DNA from: Closterium sp. Naga37s-1
Lineage: Eukaryota > Streptophyta > Zygnematophyceae > Desmidiales > Closteriaceae
Assembly: GCA_947471745.1 (NCBI GenBank)
Contig: CANJKZ010000010.1
Coordinates: forward strand, 8,016,001 to 8,080,000
Reading direction: 5' to 3'
Length of the DNA stretch: 64,000 nucleotides
Of this stretch, positions 20,223 to 33,119 are shown piece by piece. The notes beneath the pieces were generated by a model that saw only the letters and a list, made by a program, of their open reading frames with translations, did not search any database and was not told the origin of the DNA. The position numbers and the translations under genes are program-made. Numbering within the stretch: the stretch's first letter is position 1; every line of letters starts with the position of its first letter.

Positions 20223-20447
20223 CGTGATACTTGCATGCTTTCAGTTACTGAATCATGCCTTGCCACGCCACTATTCCCAAGGGTGGGTGAGTCATGCATG
20301 CCGTATAACAAGGTGGGATGTGTCCGGGCGACTTCCAATGCTCTTAACAGGTAGCGAGGGAGAGGTTCACTTACAGATACGATTCCTTGACTTGAATCCC
20401 AAATTATAGTTTTCCCATTTCTGGTCTCGTTACTGTCACGATCACAG

Positions 20448-20675
20448 GATGAGGATGTTTGTAAACGAGGATGCGATGCGAGCATGGGAGCATGGATGCT
20501 CACCTTTGACGTGTCACATGAGAGGAGTCCGCCACTCTGTCAGACAAGATGCTCACGCTCTGCTCTGGCCATCCGGGACGCCTTGTGTTCCAGCATCTGC
20601 AAGCCTGAAGTGAGAATGAAGGAACTGCATGAAAAACCCTGCTTGCACTGGGAAGCGGCCAGTTTTGACATTTAA
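20448..20675 (+). pseudogene. GT31 copy A', exon 6 remnant
   Basis: Acceptor GATCACAG at 20447, then the RMFVNEDA motif, a small extra stretch near 20470-20485 that shifts the frame, GAWMLTFDVSHE, and the Cys pattern LCQ..CSRSALAI, CSSICKPEVRMKELHE. Compared with copies A and B, several conserved residues have changed (for example, the WD pair after SALAI is lost). It has no exons 1-4 of its own, so it is a decaying partial duplicate. Confidence 0.7.
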
Positions 20676-21330
20676 TGTGCGAGTACAAAATGCTTGTTTC
20701 AATTTCGAAAATGCTCCTCGCAAGCTCGAGAGATCAACTAGCAACAACCCTGATTTTACATGCGTGATGTTACCAACCAAGGGAACTTTTGATATTTAGA
20801 AGCACTCACAGAGATTTAATTGGTTGTTTCAATATGCCTATCAACAAGTAGACATTCACATCTTATTAGGTGTCTAGAATCATATTTCCCTTCGTCTTTT
20901 ATTGCATCGCATGACCTCTTATCGCATTATTGGATGTGGTTTGAGGTGGTTCAGGCATCACCGACGTTTTTTCATGGGGAAAACGTGGCGGCTGGCTCAG
21001 TCAGCCCTCAGGTCAGAGTGGGGTTGTATAAGACAAGGATACAGTGCATCCACAGTCGCAACTAGGGCGTGGTTGGATGCGTCGTGAGTTGACTTAGAAA
21101 ACATTCGGCGTGGTGAGATGCGGTGGAAGCAGCCTCTGCCAGGAGACAGAGCACCACCATTCCTTTTGTCCGCACATTAAAAATTTCAGCCCTCACCGAC
21201 GTGGCCCCAGTCCCAGACAGAGAAAGTACCCCATCTCGCAGACAGGCAATTTGTCAGGTTGTCATTGTCAAAGCAACCTCGACGCCCCCTCAGCTTCCCC
21301 GATGGCAAGAGAGGAGAGGAGAGGATACGG

Positions 21331-21620
21331 TACACCCTGTTTCGCGCTACACTGTCACTGGCTATACTAACTGATCGGATGTACACACCTCAATGCGTCC
21401 AGGATGGTCCATGCACATACGATATAAGCACGTTTGCCCGCACTCAACCGTACCCAAAAGCAAGTTGTTTTCTGAAAACCGTTGTGTACCGTTCACCAGG
21501 AGTCCATTTGCCCGTCACTACCTGCAGTTGGGCTGTAAGCACGAGACCGCTACGTTCCAAGCAACAGTACACACTGGAGCCTGTGAATCTCATTGTCAGT
21601 GTAGCGCGAAAAAGGGTGTA
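21331..21620. mobile_element. MITE, copy 1 (290 bp)
   Basis: Terminal inverted repeats TACACCCTGTTTCGCGCTAC at the left and the near-complement ending GCGCGAAAAAGGGTGTA at the right. The element has no coding capacity. A TA at each outer end fits a TA target duplication (Tc1/mariner-like), but the class is not proven. Confidence 0.75.
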
Positions 21621-21683
21621 CCCGACTGGACGGCCCGTTGGCATTTTGATGCAAGCGCAGGAGGGATCCACGGGCAGTAGTCG

Positions 21684-21720
21684 TTTCTGCCCGCGGTCAG
21701 TTGACTGACGGGCATCGATG
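21684..21720 (+). promoter_or_regulatory. Conserved upstream motif, copy B distal
   Basis: TTTCTGCCCGCGGTCAGTTG followed by ACTGACGGGCATCGATG. This is the most symmetrical version: CCCG..GTCAGTTGACTGAC..CGGG is an almost perfect inverted repeat. Confidence 0.4.
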
Positions 21721-21997
21721 TCGATGTCAACGGTCTGGGGCGGAGCCCGGCATGGGGACAGTTTCTGGGGTGAAGGCGAGAAAGTTGGGAGCATCACAGA
21801 AGGTGATCGGAAGCACCCCTGATGCACCGCCTTCAAACACTTTCAACCGCTGTCGCTGCTATGTCAGCCCAACCTGGCATAACAACTTACAACTTCGCGT
21901 CACTGTGAAGTTGCATGTGCGTTACTTTTTTGTCACATGTGAAATGCCCCGACCCGAAACCCTGACTCAACCGCAACCCTTGTGATTTTCTGTAAGC

Positions 21998-22264
21998 TAC
22001 ACCCTGTTTCGCGCAACACTGACATTCGCCATATTGACAAGCCAGTTGTACTGACATCAATGCGTCCAAATTGGTCCCAGAACATACCGTATAAGCACTT
22101 TTGCCGCTCAAAACCGAACTCAAGAGCACGTTTCCTCCATAAACCGTTGTCTACCGTTCTTCTGAAGTGCATTTCGGTTGCAAGCACCAGCCCGCTGAAT
22201 CCAAGCACACGTGCGCACTGTAGCCGGGGCTCCCGATTGTTCAAACATCGAGAAACAGGGTGTA
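21998..22264. mobile_element. MITE, copy 2 (267 bp)
   Basis: Same family as 21331-21620: starts TACACCCTGTTTCGCGCAAC, ends GAGAAACAGGGTGTA, and shares internal blocks (ATCAATGCGTCCA, ATAAGCAC, AAACCGTTGT) in the same order. The differences are many, so both copies are old. Confidence 0.75.
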
Positions 22265-22674
22265 TGTGGTTTTCTTGGGACTTTTCCATAGAAACCTACG
22301 GAAGTGTTGTTACCTATGGCGGCCAAATTTTCGAGTTTGCCTTGAGCAGCAAGTGTGGAATATGGTTTGTGTGTTCCGACCCGAATCTTTAACCGAATCA
22401 TGGATGCGGTAGCAGCTGCCACTGCCAGGGCACGGGGCACCACCATTCCTTTTTGTCCGCATAGAGTCACAGAGACATCTCAGCTCTCACTGACGGACCA
22501 CAGTTGACTGGCCAAGTCACAGCACCCCCATTTCTCAGATAGCTGATCAGTCGAGTCGGGGGTCGGTCGGGGGGGCGTCAAAACAGCCTGACTTCGACAC
22601 ACATCCCATCAGCTTTCTCGATTTCGACGGCAAGCGCATCCACTCAAAATACGCGTTGTCCCATCGCAGCTTTG

Positions 22675-22714
22675 TTTCTGCCCGCGATCAGCTGACTGGC
22701 GGGCATCGACGTTC
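22675..22714 (+). promoter_or_regulatory. Conserved upstream motif, copy B proximal
   Basis: TTTCTGCCCGCGATCAGCTG followed by ACTGGCGGGCATCGACG. It lies about 410 bp before the copy B start codon, a distance similar to the 340 bp in copy A and 280 bp in copy C. Confidence 0.45.
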
Positions 22715-23124
22715 AATGCCGAACGTGCGGAGGAGGAGCGGGGGGGGGAAGCCCAACGTTGGTCGGAAAGAGACAATGGAGGGAGTGTTGAGAGAGACAG
22801 TGGGAGCAGCGATATGAAGGTGAAGGTGCGTGCTCTGATCCAAATCATAGCGGGACCTATATTATCGTCTCCTTCACAATCGGCGAAGCCATTCCTGCCG
22901 ACTCGGTACGATGAGGATATTCCCTGCAGTGCAAGATCGGTCTCGATATTCGTTGTAGTGGCACCATACCGATCAGTGACTTACCTGCCGATACTATTCG
23001 CCGCGAACGATCCAAGAAAGACTCAAAGGGTCGGACCTCTCATTGGCTGGGTTTAGACCGCTCAAACGCCTTAGTAAGCCGCTGAAAGATCCAAATAAAG
23101 TCCTTTCATTTATTATTCCAGCTG

Positions 23125-23612
23125 ATGGGCTCCGAGGTTAAGACGTCCGTCGAACCGCAATTGGTGACGTCATGGCGCGTGTCTTGGTCCCTCTTCCTGC
23201 TCCAACTAGCCGTTCTCTTCTTCCTCCTTTTAGACATCCTCGTTCTCAGATCGTCTGTGTTAGAACAGCCGCTTGCCGTAGCGGCCGCGAGGAGCGAACT
23301 CGCCGAGTTACTACAACCGTATGCCGCAGCGACTGCGACAAATGATTCGGCCGAGTTACAGTCAGTTGTCGCAGCGACAGTGACGAATGAATCCGCGGAG
23401 CTACAGCCCGTTGCCGCAGCCGCACCGGCGCCGGTCGGACCGATGGCGGAATCTCCAGGCGGGATGGACGAGCGGGGTGCAGATCGGTTGCAATACCCGG
23501 GCAGGAAGCGCGTGCTGGGGTTTGTCGGGGTGCAGACCGGTTTCGGCAGCGGCAAGAGGCGCGCTCTGCTTCGCGAGACGTGGTTCCCCGCCACGCTCGA
23601 GGAGCACGCGCG
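23125..23612 (+). CDS. GT31 copy B, exon 1: membrane anchor, stem and start of catalytic domain
   Basis: An ATG at 23125 opens a frame of 162 codons plus two bases. Residues about 22-41 are a membrane helix after TSWRVSW, as in copy A. The stem is longer than in A and contains two to three degenerate repeats of about 20 residues (AAATATNDSAELQ, AATVTNESAELQ). Then come VLGFVGVQTGFGSGKRRALL and RETWFP, closer to the plant family than copy A. It ends GCGCG before GTAGGC, the same donor and phase as A. The exon itself is intact, but the downstream exons of B are damaged, so the gene as a whole is probably dead. Confidence 0.85.
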
Positions 23613-25100
23613 GTAGGCCATTCATAGGAAAACGGCATGGGGGCATGGCGTGGGGCATGGGGTAGAGGCATCATCACAAAACAAGGCCTACCAATTTGGA
23701 CCAATATTGGACCAGATTTGGTCCTAGCTGACCAATATTGGTCCAAATTTGGTCCTCGCTGTTGGACCAAATTTGGACTAGTTGGAAGGTTGGAAATTGG
23801 CCAAAATCAAGGTTGAAATTGGCCAAAATCAAAGTCAAAATTTGGTAGCAAAATGGTCCAAACTAGGTACTTTCTAGTAACTAATTTTGTCCAACACCTG
23901 AACTCATTTTGTACCATTATGGTCCACATTTAGTCCAATAATGCAGTTGTTTGGTCAGCTTGTAGCCAGCATTGCACTTGTGATGATGGTTTCCAGAAAT
24001 CAAAAGAGTTGAATTTTTATTATTTGCTTATATTACAGAATTGAATATACAAGGGGCACACCGTTCTAAGCTCTACTCGTAGAACGCAGCTGGTGATACC
24101 ACACCATTGTCACAGCTTCTGATGTTGCTCTAAAAATAAGAACTGCTGCATACCAGAGCGACACCTATTTCAGACACCAAACACTTTAACAGCCGAAAAA
24201 AAAAAAAAAACACAAACATTTCTCGACTTGTTAGACATTAGAAGAAAGGGAGCAAAAGAGGGTCCCAATGAACACATCGACTTACCGTACAGAAACTGCC
24301 AACAGGAAACTAAGCCCTGCAAGGACACGGTCAATAAATGCAAGCACTGTTAGCACGCTAGAATTGTTCTGGATAGAAGGGTAAAAAAACCTGCAAGAAT
24401 GAGAAGTGACGAGACATAGTTAGGAGAGTTAGCACGCAGGGCACATTTCAACACTATGAAACGCTGAAAAAAAAAACTACCTGTAACTCGATACTATACT
24501 ACAGCAGTCGCGACTGATAAGGTGGGGAAGCACAGCGCCAGGACTATAAAACTGTGACTGGAGGTATTCTCAGGAAAACGCTGCTGAACCAGGACCGCGA
24601 TAGACGCCAGGAGGGGAAGAAAGCTATGAGAAGCAACTACAAAAATGACGCAAGTGAGGAGAGAGAGAGAGTAACGAAGGAGAAATGAGTGGGTTGGGTG
24701 CTGCTACAAGGAGGAATTGTGCTAGCGTAGGGCTGGAGTTGGCAGTTCAGAAGTGCTGGGGAAGCTGCCGCCGGGTGCGCTGGGGGCAGTTCCAGCAATT
24801 GCGCAGTGGCTGATGCAGCAATTGCGCTGCTGGCAGCTGCAGCAGTTACACAGTTGCGCTGCTGGCAGCTGCAGCAGGTGCGCAGTTGCGATGTTGGCAC
24901 CTGCGCGCAATTTGCAGTTGCGCTGTTGTTGCCGAATTGCGCGCAACTGCGCCATGTGCAATTGCTGCGTCAGCCAGCAATTGAACAGTTGCGCTGGTTT
25001 GCCAAACCCAGCGCAACTGCGTAAGGCGCAAATTGCTGCATCAACCAGCAATTGAGCAGCTGCGCTGGTGTTGAAAAATCCAGCGCAACTGCGCAAGGCG
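23613..25100 (+). other. Intron 1 of copy B, proximal part
   Basis: Starts with the unexpanded seed of the 15-bp repeat (23635-23662). At 23675-23960 there are many TTGGTCC and GGACCAA words in both orientations, able to fold back. At 24770-25100 a block rich in TTGCGC/GCGCAA and CAGTTGCG words reads as a degenerate short-period repeat. No gene is recognised. Confidence 0.6.
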
Positions 25101-25225
25101 TGTCAGATTTATATGACTGAGCTACTGTAGGCTATAGTGGGGTAGCACATATGGGGTACAGTTTTCTAGGGTTTGCATTTGTACACAACTTTCCCTTAGT
25201 CATTCTCATTCCTCGTTTCTTTTCA
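25101..25225 (+). repeat. Left LTR of copia element 2
   Basis: A 125-bp LTR running TGTCAG to TTTTCA. It matches the right LTR except for a 23-bp segment that the right copy lacks. Confidence 0.9.
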
Positions 25226-27084
25226 TGGTATCGAGCAGGTTCCCTAGTGGGAACGATTCCTAGGGCCCACCACCACGAAATTTTTTTTTTCCTGCCCGGA
25301 GCGCGCTTTGCTCAGGCCCGAGTCGCGCCCTGTGTGCTCTCCCTACCGTCGCGCCCTCGCTAGGCCCCTCACGGCCCCGTCGCGTCGCCCTTAGCGGCCC
25401 CCTCACGGCTCGTCGCGCCGCCCCCTACGGCCCTTCGCGCCGCCCTTACGGCCCTTCGTGCCGCCCTTACGGCCCGTCGCGCCCGTCGCGCCGCCCTTAC
25501 GGCCCCTCGTGCCGCCCCTTACGGCCCCTCGCGCCGTCCCTTACGGCCCCTCGCGCGGCCCCTTACGCCCCTTACGGCCCCTCCCGCGGCCCCTCACGGC
25601 CCCCTACGGCTCGTCGCCGCCCTCCGCGGCCCCGCCACCTACCTGTGCGGCCCCGCCACCTACCTGTGCGGCCCCGCCACCTACCTGCGGCCCCGCCGCC
25701 TACCTTTGCGGCCCCGCCGCCTCCTCTCAGCGGCCCCGCCGCCTCCTCCCAGCGGCCCCGGACGCCGCCCTCTCAGCGGCCCCGCCGAGCCGCCCAGCAG
25801 CCGAGCCGCCCAGCAGCCGAGCCGCCCAGCCGCCGAGCTGCCCAGCAGCCGAGCCGCCCAGAAGCCGAGCCGCCGAGCCGCCCAGCAGCCGAGCCGCCGA
25901 GCCGCCCAGCAGCCGAGCCGCCGAGCCGCCCAGCAGCCGAGCCGCCGAGCCGCCCTGCAGCCGAACCACCCGAGCCGCCCTGTCCGGTAAGAGCAGCGCC
26001 TCTTTCACAGCACTGCCCTCACCCTACTGTTTGCGCTGCTAGTCTACTGCTGTCATGGCTACCCCTAGTGTCCTCGCTTTTGACGCTGAGGGTCGGGCCA
26101 TTGACTTTGACGTCTGGATAGATGACCTGCAGCTTTTCTTACAGTGCGACAGAGCAGACGGCCTCTCCCTCTTTGACCTCACTTCTGGTGCCTCTCCTGC
26201 CCCCGCTGCTGATGCTGACGCCACTGTTCGCTCACAGTGGGCCACGCGCGATGCTGCTGCACGTCTTGCTGTGCGTCGCCACCTGCCTACCTCTGAGCGT
26301 GCGCACTTTAGCCAGTACAAGAGTGCTCAGACCTTGTACGACGCTGTAGTTGCGCGCTACTCCTCCCCTGCCACTGCTGCACTGAGCCGCCTCATGCTAC
26401 CGTACCTCTTCCCTGACCTTGCTGCCTTTCCCACAGTCGCTGACCTCATTACGCACCTCCGCACTAGTGACACTCGCTACCGCGCTGCGCTTCCTGCTGA
26501 GTTCTGCGCCAAGAACCCCCCCCCCATGTACATCACCCTCTACTACATAGTCACCCGGCTCCCTGACTCCCTTCGCGTAGTCAGGGACCACTTCCTCTCA
26601 GTTTGCCCCACCACTCTCACCGTTGACCTCCTCGAGAAGTCCCTCCTAGCAGCAGAGAAGAGCATAGTCGCTGTAGGAGCCTCTCGTGGTGACCCTTGCA
26701 CCCCCATCTTTGAGGGGTGTTCCCCCTCCCCCCTTTTGCCCTCTGTTGCCTCTGCTGCTGCGGCCGACCTCGTTGGGCTTGATTCGGTCGGTGCGGCGTC
26801 TACCCCTAGCGGGAGACGCCGCCCTGGCTAGGGCAAGGGGGGCAGGGGCACTGGAGGAGCTAGCGGGGGCGGTGGAGGCGGCGGTGGAGGCAGTGGAGGG
26901 GGTGGGGGTGGCGGTGGGGGTGGTGGTGGGGGTGGAGGTGTCGGTGGCGGCGGTGGAGGCGGAGGCGGCGGCGGCGGTGGCGGTGGGAGCGGAGGTAGCG
27001 GCGGTGGAGGAGGCGGCGGCGGAGGAGGTGGAGCTGGTCGGGGTGGCGCTGCGCAGAGGGTCGGCTCCGGTGGTGGTCAGCGCT

Positions 27085-27115
<31 letters not shown>

Positions 27116-30100
27116 CACTCGTGACATCCCCCCCCCTCAGCAGCTCCGTGAGTGGTACGCTGCACGCCAGCGGGGTGGGGGTACTGGTCCGTGCACCTAC
27201 GTCCTCCGCACCGGCGACCGCGCGGGTGACCAGTGCGGGGGTGCGCACTCCACCCAGCGCTGCTTTGGCCGCCTGACGGACGCTTGGCGTCACCAGTTCC
27301 CTGAGGCCACTGAGATCCCCCGCTGGGGTGAGCTGTCTAGGGCGGGTGTCGCTGTCTTTGACCTTGACTTTGATGCTATTCTTGCTGCTATGTATACTGT
27401 GACTATTAGTGATGAGGGTGACTGTTACCGGTGTTTTCCGCCCGACCCGGGCATTGAGACTGCTGCTCTAGGTACTGGTGAGGCTGCTGCTCTAGGTGCT
27501 AGCGAGGCTGCTGCTCTAGGTGCGTCTGCTCCCTCAGGTGCTGGTGAGTCTGCTCTCTCAGGTTCTACGTCGGCTTCAGCCTCCCACACCTTCACCCTTG
27601 ACTCGGGGGCTTCTCGCTCCTTCTTTCGAGACCGCACCACACTCACGCCGCTTGGCCGGCCAGTTGCGGTCTCTCTGGCAGACCCCTCTGGGGGTCCTGT
27701 CCTTGCTCACTTCTCCACTGTCCTCCCGTGTCCGGCGGCCCCCTCTGGCACCCTGTCTGGTCTTTACCTCCCCTCGTTCTCTACGAACTTGGTGAGTGGT
27801 GCTGACCTACAGGATGCGGGGGTTCACCAGTTCACTCCTGCGAGTCAGCGGGTGACCCACTGCACGGACGCTCGGACTGGCCGACACCTGGCCACGTTTA
27901 CCCGTCGGCCGGGGTCGAGCCTGTACACCCTGACCACTGCGTCTCCTCCAGTCACTGCGTCTGGTCAGGTAGCTGCGTCGGGTCAGGTGTTTGCTGCAGC
28001 GTCCAGGTCTGGTCCTGAGTCTGCCCCCTGTTCGTGTCGCCTCCTGTCTCACGAGACTCTCCTCTGGCACCACCGCCTTGGTCACCCCTCCCTGCTTCGT
28101 CTCCGAGGCATGGCCTCCCGTGTCCTTGTCTCTGGTCTTCCCCGGTCCCTCCCTCCCCTTCCTCCGGGGCCTGGCCCTACCTGCGTCCCCTGTGTCGAGG
28201 GGCGGCAGCGGGCTGCCCCTCACTCCTCCCAGTTTCCTCCGACAGAGGCCCCGCTGCAGACGCTTCACATGGACGTGTGGGGCCCGGCCCGCGTCCGTGG
28301 ACAGGGTCACGAGCGCTACTTCCTGCTGGTGGTTGACGACTACTCGCGTTACACCACAGTCTTCCCCTTGCGCAGCAAGGGTGATGTCACTGAGGTGTTG
28401 ATTGACTGGATCCGCGCAGCTCGTCTCCAGCTCAGGCAGAGCTTCGGCTCGGACTTTCCTGTTCTGCGTCTGCACTCTGACAGAGGTGGAGAGTTCTCCT
28501 CTGGCCTTCTGCGAGCCTACTGTCGTGCACGAGGCATCCGCCAGACCTTCACGCTTCCGGACTCTCCACAGCAAAATGGGATTGCTGAGCGCCGCATTGG
28601 CATGGTCATGGACGTCGCCCGTACGTCCATGATGCATGCGGCTGCCCCCCATTTTCTGTGGCCGTTTGCGGTTCGGTACGCGGCGCATCAGATCAACCTT
28701 CACCCTAGGGTCTCCAGGCCGGAGACCTCCCCAGCTTTGCTGTGGACGGGGAAGGTTGGCGATGCGTCTGCGTTCCGTGTCTGGGGATCTCGGGCGTTTG
28801 TCCGCGACTTGTCTGCGGACAAGCTGTCCCCTCGTGCTGCTCCTTGCGTCTTCCTTGGCTTCCCCCCTGACGCGCCAGGGTGGCAGTTCTACCACCCCAC
28901 CTCTCGCCGTGTTCTGTCCTCCCAGGACGTCACGTTTGACGAGTCGGTCCCCTACTACCGCCTCTTCCCCTACCGCACTCCGTCCCTCCCCCCACCACCG
29001 CTCTTCCTTGTGCCAGGTCCCCCCCGGTAGACCCCCTCCCCCCTCAGGGTCCTGCCCCTTCAGGTGTGTCCCAGGTAGACGCAGTCGAGCCTGTCGAGGT
29101 TACTGGTGACTCTGGTGCTGCTGAGGGTGCTGAGCCTGGGGGTGCTGACTCTGGGGGTGCTGAGCGTGTGGGTGCTACGCCTGGGGGTGCTGAGCCTGAG
29201 GGTGCTACTACTGGGGGTGCTGAGCCTGGGGGTACTGAGCCTGGAGGTGCTACTACTGGGGGTGCTGAGCCTGGGGGTGCTGAGCCTGGGGGTGCTACGC
29301 CTGGAGGTGCTGAGCCTGGGGGTGCGGAGCCTGAGGGAGCTGGGCCTGCTTGTGTGGCGTCTGGCGGTGCTGAGCTTGGAGGTTCTCCGGGTGCTTCGTC
29401 TCGGCGGGAGCCACTCTCTCCACAGGAGCTGCGCGAGTGGTTTGCCCGGCGCTGGAGGCGTGCTGCTGGTGCTGGAGGTTCTTCGGCTACTGAGGGTGCT
29501 GGTGCCGCGGGTCCCGGAGGTGCTCGTACTGGGAGTACTGGAGCTGCTGGGCCTACGGGTACGACTGGAGCTGGAGCTGCTGAGGGTGTTGACGCTGAGG
29601 CTACTGCTGTCGGTCCTGGAGGCGGTCCTGCTGGGGGTGCTACTGGTGCTGCTGGAGGTACTGGAGCTGGAGGTGCTGCTGGCGCTGGTGCTGCCGCTGG
29701 GGGTACTGGTGCTGTCCCTGCTGTGTCTGGAGTCGCCGCGCGGCCTCGGCCGTACTTCGTTCCGCTCCTTCAGCAGGTTCTTGGTCTCCCGCCTTCTACT
29801 GGTCCTCCTCCTCCCTTAGAGTGTCCACAGCCTGTCCTGTCACAGTTACAGTTACAGCCGGCCTCCCCACTGCCCGCTCCTTCTCCCTACACTGGTCCTA
29901 CTGGAGGTCTTGCTGAGCGTCGTGAGCCTGCGTCGCGTCCTGCGTCGCCTGTCCGTACTGCTCGCGCTAGTGGTCGTGGTTCGCGTCAGCGTCCTCCTCC
30001 TGTCCCTGGCACGCACCGGATGTCTCTGCGTCCGTCCACTGCTCTTCTGCGTGCCCCTTTGCCTTCTCCTCCTGAGTCCTCTCTTCCTGCTCTTCCCGAC

Positions 30101-32214
30101 CCGGAGTCGGACTCTCTTCGTGCTGCCAGTCCTACTGTCACGCGTCTCCTTGCTACTGTCGTCACTGACCCTTCCTTTGCGTCCACTGCTGCGTCTGCCC
30201 TAGTTGCTGAGCTCGTCGACTTTGCTGCTCGCTGTCGTCTAGACTACGCTGCTTGTCTTGTCGCTGAGTCTGAGTCTGTCTGTCCTCCGTCCGTCGGGGG
30301 TGAGTGTGCCCTTGGCACGGACGTCCTTGAGGACAGGCAGGAGGAGTTCCAGTGTTTGGCTGCTGCTTCACCTCATCTCGTGTCCGTACTGCTTACCCCT
30401 GAGGGAGACCCGGATGCACTTGACATCCCGACTCCGCGCTCTTACGCGGAGGCGATAGAGGGTCCCTACTCCTCTCAGTGGCAGGCAGCTATGGACACAG
30501 AGATGGCTTCCTGGAAGTCCACAGGCACCTACGTTGACGAGGTTCCCCCGCCTGGGGCGAACATCGTCAGTGGCATGTGGATTTTCAGGGTGAAGCAGCC
30601 GCCGGGTTCTCCGCCTGACTTCAAGGCGCGTTACGTGGCTCGTGGCTTCAGTCAGCGGCAGGGAGTTGACTACTTTCAGACCTTCTCTCCCACCCCGAAG
30701 ATGACCACTCTTCGGGTACTGCTGCACATAGCTGCTCACCGCGACTACGAGCTGCACTCTCTTGACTTCAGCACTGCTTTCTTGCAGGGCAGCCTGCACG
30801 AGGAGATCTGGCTGCGTCGCCCACCTGGCTTCACTGGGTCTTTTCCTCCTGGCACCCAGTGGAGCCTCCGCCGGCCAGTCTACGGTCTCCGCCAGGCACC
30901 GCGTGAGTGGCACGACACACTGAGGACTACACTTGCGGCTCTTGGGTTTGCTCCCTCTACTGCCGACCCGTCGCTGTTTCTGCGCACCGACACTTCTTTG
31001 CCGCCGTTCTACATCCTCGTGTACGTCGACGACTTGGTCTTTGCCACAGCTGACACTGCTGGACTCGCCCACGTGAAGTCCGAGCTGCAGAAGAGACACA
31101 CGTGCACAGACCTGGGTGAACTGCGCAGCTACCTTGGCTTGCAGATCACCCGGGACAGAGCACGCCGCACCATTACCCTGACTCAGTCACACATGGTGCA
31201 GCAGGTCCTTTAGTGCTTCGGCTTCACGTACTCCTCGCCTCAGGCCACTCCTCTGCCTACTCGCCACTCGCTCTCAGCTCTGCCTTCGGATGAGTCCGTA
31301 GAGTCGAGTGGCCCGTACCCAGAGCTTGTTGGCTGCCTCATGTACCTGATGACCTGCACACGACCTGACCTTGCATACCCTCTTAGCATTCTTGCACGCT
31401 ATGTTGCTCCTGGGAGACACAGACCGGAGCACATGGCTGCAGCAAAGAGGGTGTTGCGCTACTTGTGCAGTACGTCGGGCATGGGGCTTGTGCTTGGAGG
31501 GCAGAGTCCAGTGGTCCTCACTGGGCACGCAGACGCTTCTTGGGCTGACGACCAGGCTACGCAGCGGTCGTCACAGGGTTACACCTTCAGCCTTGGTTCC
31601 GGCTCTGTTTCGTGGCGGGCTACCCGCTCGTCTTCTGTTCTCGGCTCCAGTTGTGAGGCTGAGATCTACGCCGGGGCCATGGCTGCACAGGAGCTTCGCT
31701 GGCTCACCTACCTGCTGACTGACCTCGGAGAGCCGCCTCGTTCTCCTCCAGTGCTGTACGTAGACAACAAGGCCATGCTGGCCTTGTGTCGAGAGCAGAG
31801 ACTGGAGCACAGAACTAAGCACATTGCTCTCCGCTACTTCCTTGCTCGTGAGCTACAGCAGCGTGGTCAGCTGCGGCTTGCGTACGTGGCCTCTCAGGCC
31901 AACACTGCTGATATCTTCACCAAGGCACTTGCGCCTTGTGATCATCAGCGTTTCTGTACTCAGCTGGGCCTTGTGCCTACCTTGCCTCACTTGCTCACCC
32001 CTTGACCTTGTTTGTACTGTTGCATATATATATATACACCTGCTCTTGCTTGTCTAGCCTTATATATATATGTAATCCTGCATGTGAACTGGCCTTGTGG
32101 CCTTGAACTTGTGCTCGGAATGTGTGGTGACTTTGTGATCCACCCTGAGCTTGCTTTGCTTTGCTTGACTGGTCTTGTGACCCCTTGTTCTCCCCCACTT
32201 TGCCTATGGGGGTG

Positions 32215-32316
32215 TGTCAGATTTATATGACTGAGCTACTGTAGGGGTACAGTTTTCTAGGGTTTGCATTTGTACACAACTTTCCCTTAGTCATTCTCAT
32301 TCCTCGTTTCTTTTCA
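32215..32316 (+). repeat. Right LTR of copia element 2
   Basis: A 102-bp version of the 125-bp left LTR, next to the purine tract. Confidence 0.9.
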
Positions 32317-33025
32317 AGCCGTACAGCAGCAAACCAGCTTTCGTTGAACCCAGCGTGTTGGCGATAAAGGACCAATCACAACAGACCTTATCGCCAACAA
32401 GGTCCGTGAAAATGAATATACGCCAATTACATAACACTTGCACGATGACGTGTTCGTGTAAAATACCAACAGAAAGGTGAAAAGACGCGCAACAGCAATG
32501 CGCTAAAATGTAGAATGTACAGCGCACTCGGAACAGTGTTACGTCCCTGCTACTTCCCATTTTCATCGAAACACCAAATTCTAGCGCTAACAAGTATCAC
32601 GAATGGTTACAATTAGGTGCAATTTCATACGCTCCAACCAAATTACAGCAACAACATGCGGCCAACATGGATGGATTTCGCTTTGGTTGGCTGATAACAA
32701 TATTCATTCGCAGCTATTCCAGATAAATCAGCGAAAAAAAATGTTACAAGAAACATTTTTAAATAGAAACAAATTTTACATGAACGCAAAGATCCAACAA
32801 CATGTATCTAATGCCTTTTGAATGTTTTCTAATTTATTTATTTTCCTTATGCATCCGATTAATTGGTTTAACTCAATGTGTAATATGTGGATAATCTTTG
32901 TCATAGTAACCATTGATAAATTGAATACACTTATGATTTTTATACATATATTCTTTAAAAAAATTGTTGATTGAATCGTTCATTCATTCTCTGGGTCGAT
33001 TTATTTTTCCAAACCGAGCGGGGGA

Positions 33026-33119
<94 letters not shown>

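Larger units (their letters stand above)
20676..23124 (+). other. Intergenic region upstream of GT31 copy B
   Basis: No gene is recognised. It contains two MITEs of one family (21331-21620, 21998-22264), two copies of the conserved upstream motif (21684-21720, 22675-22714), and two related blocks (21145 and 22436) reading CACCACCATTCCTTTTGTCC, also seen upstream of copy A (near 5327). The upstream region of copy B therefore seems to be internally duplicated. Confidence 0.6.
25101..32316 (+). mobile_element. Ty1/copia retrotransposon fossil (element 2)
   Basis: A plus-strand copia of 7.2 kb with LTRs at 25101-25225 and 32215-32316, a primer site TGGTATCGAGCAGGTTCCC directly after the left LTR, a GC-rich leader, gag from 26055, a protease-like block, integrase, reverse transcriptase and RNase H in copia order, and a purine tract ending GGGGGTG before the right LTR. 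Flanking pentamers AGGCG and AGCCG form an imperfect target duplication. It is broken in about four places. It is older than elements 3 and 4. It lies in intron 1 of GT31 copy B, in the same sense as the gene. Confidence 0.92.

Noticed and set aside
26646-27293. Ser/Thr/Ala-rich minus-strand frame (and equivalents at 39953-40636, 49750-50433, 58672-59256)
   Set aside because: These are shadows of the Gly-rich gag segment of the copia elements on the opposite strand.
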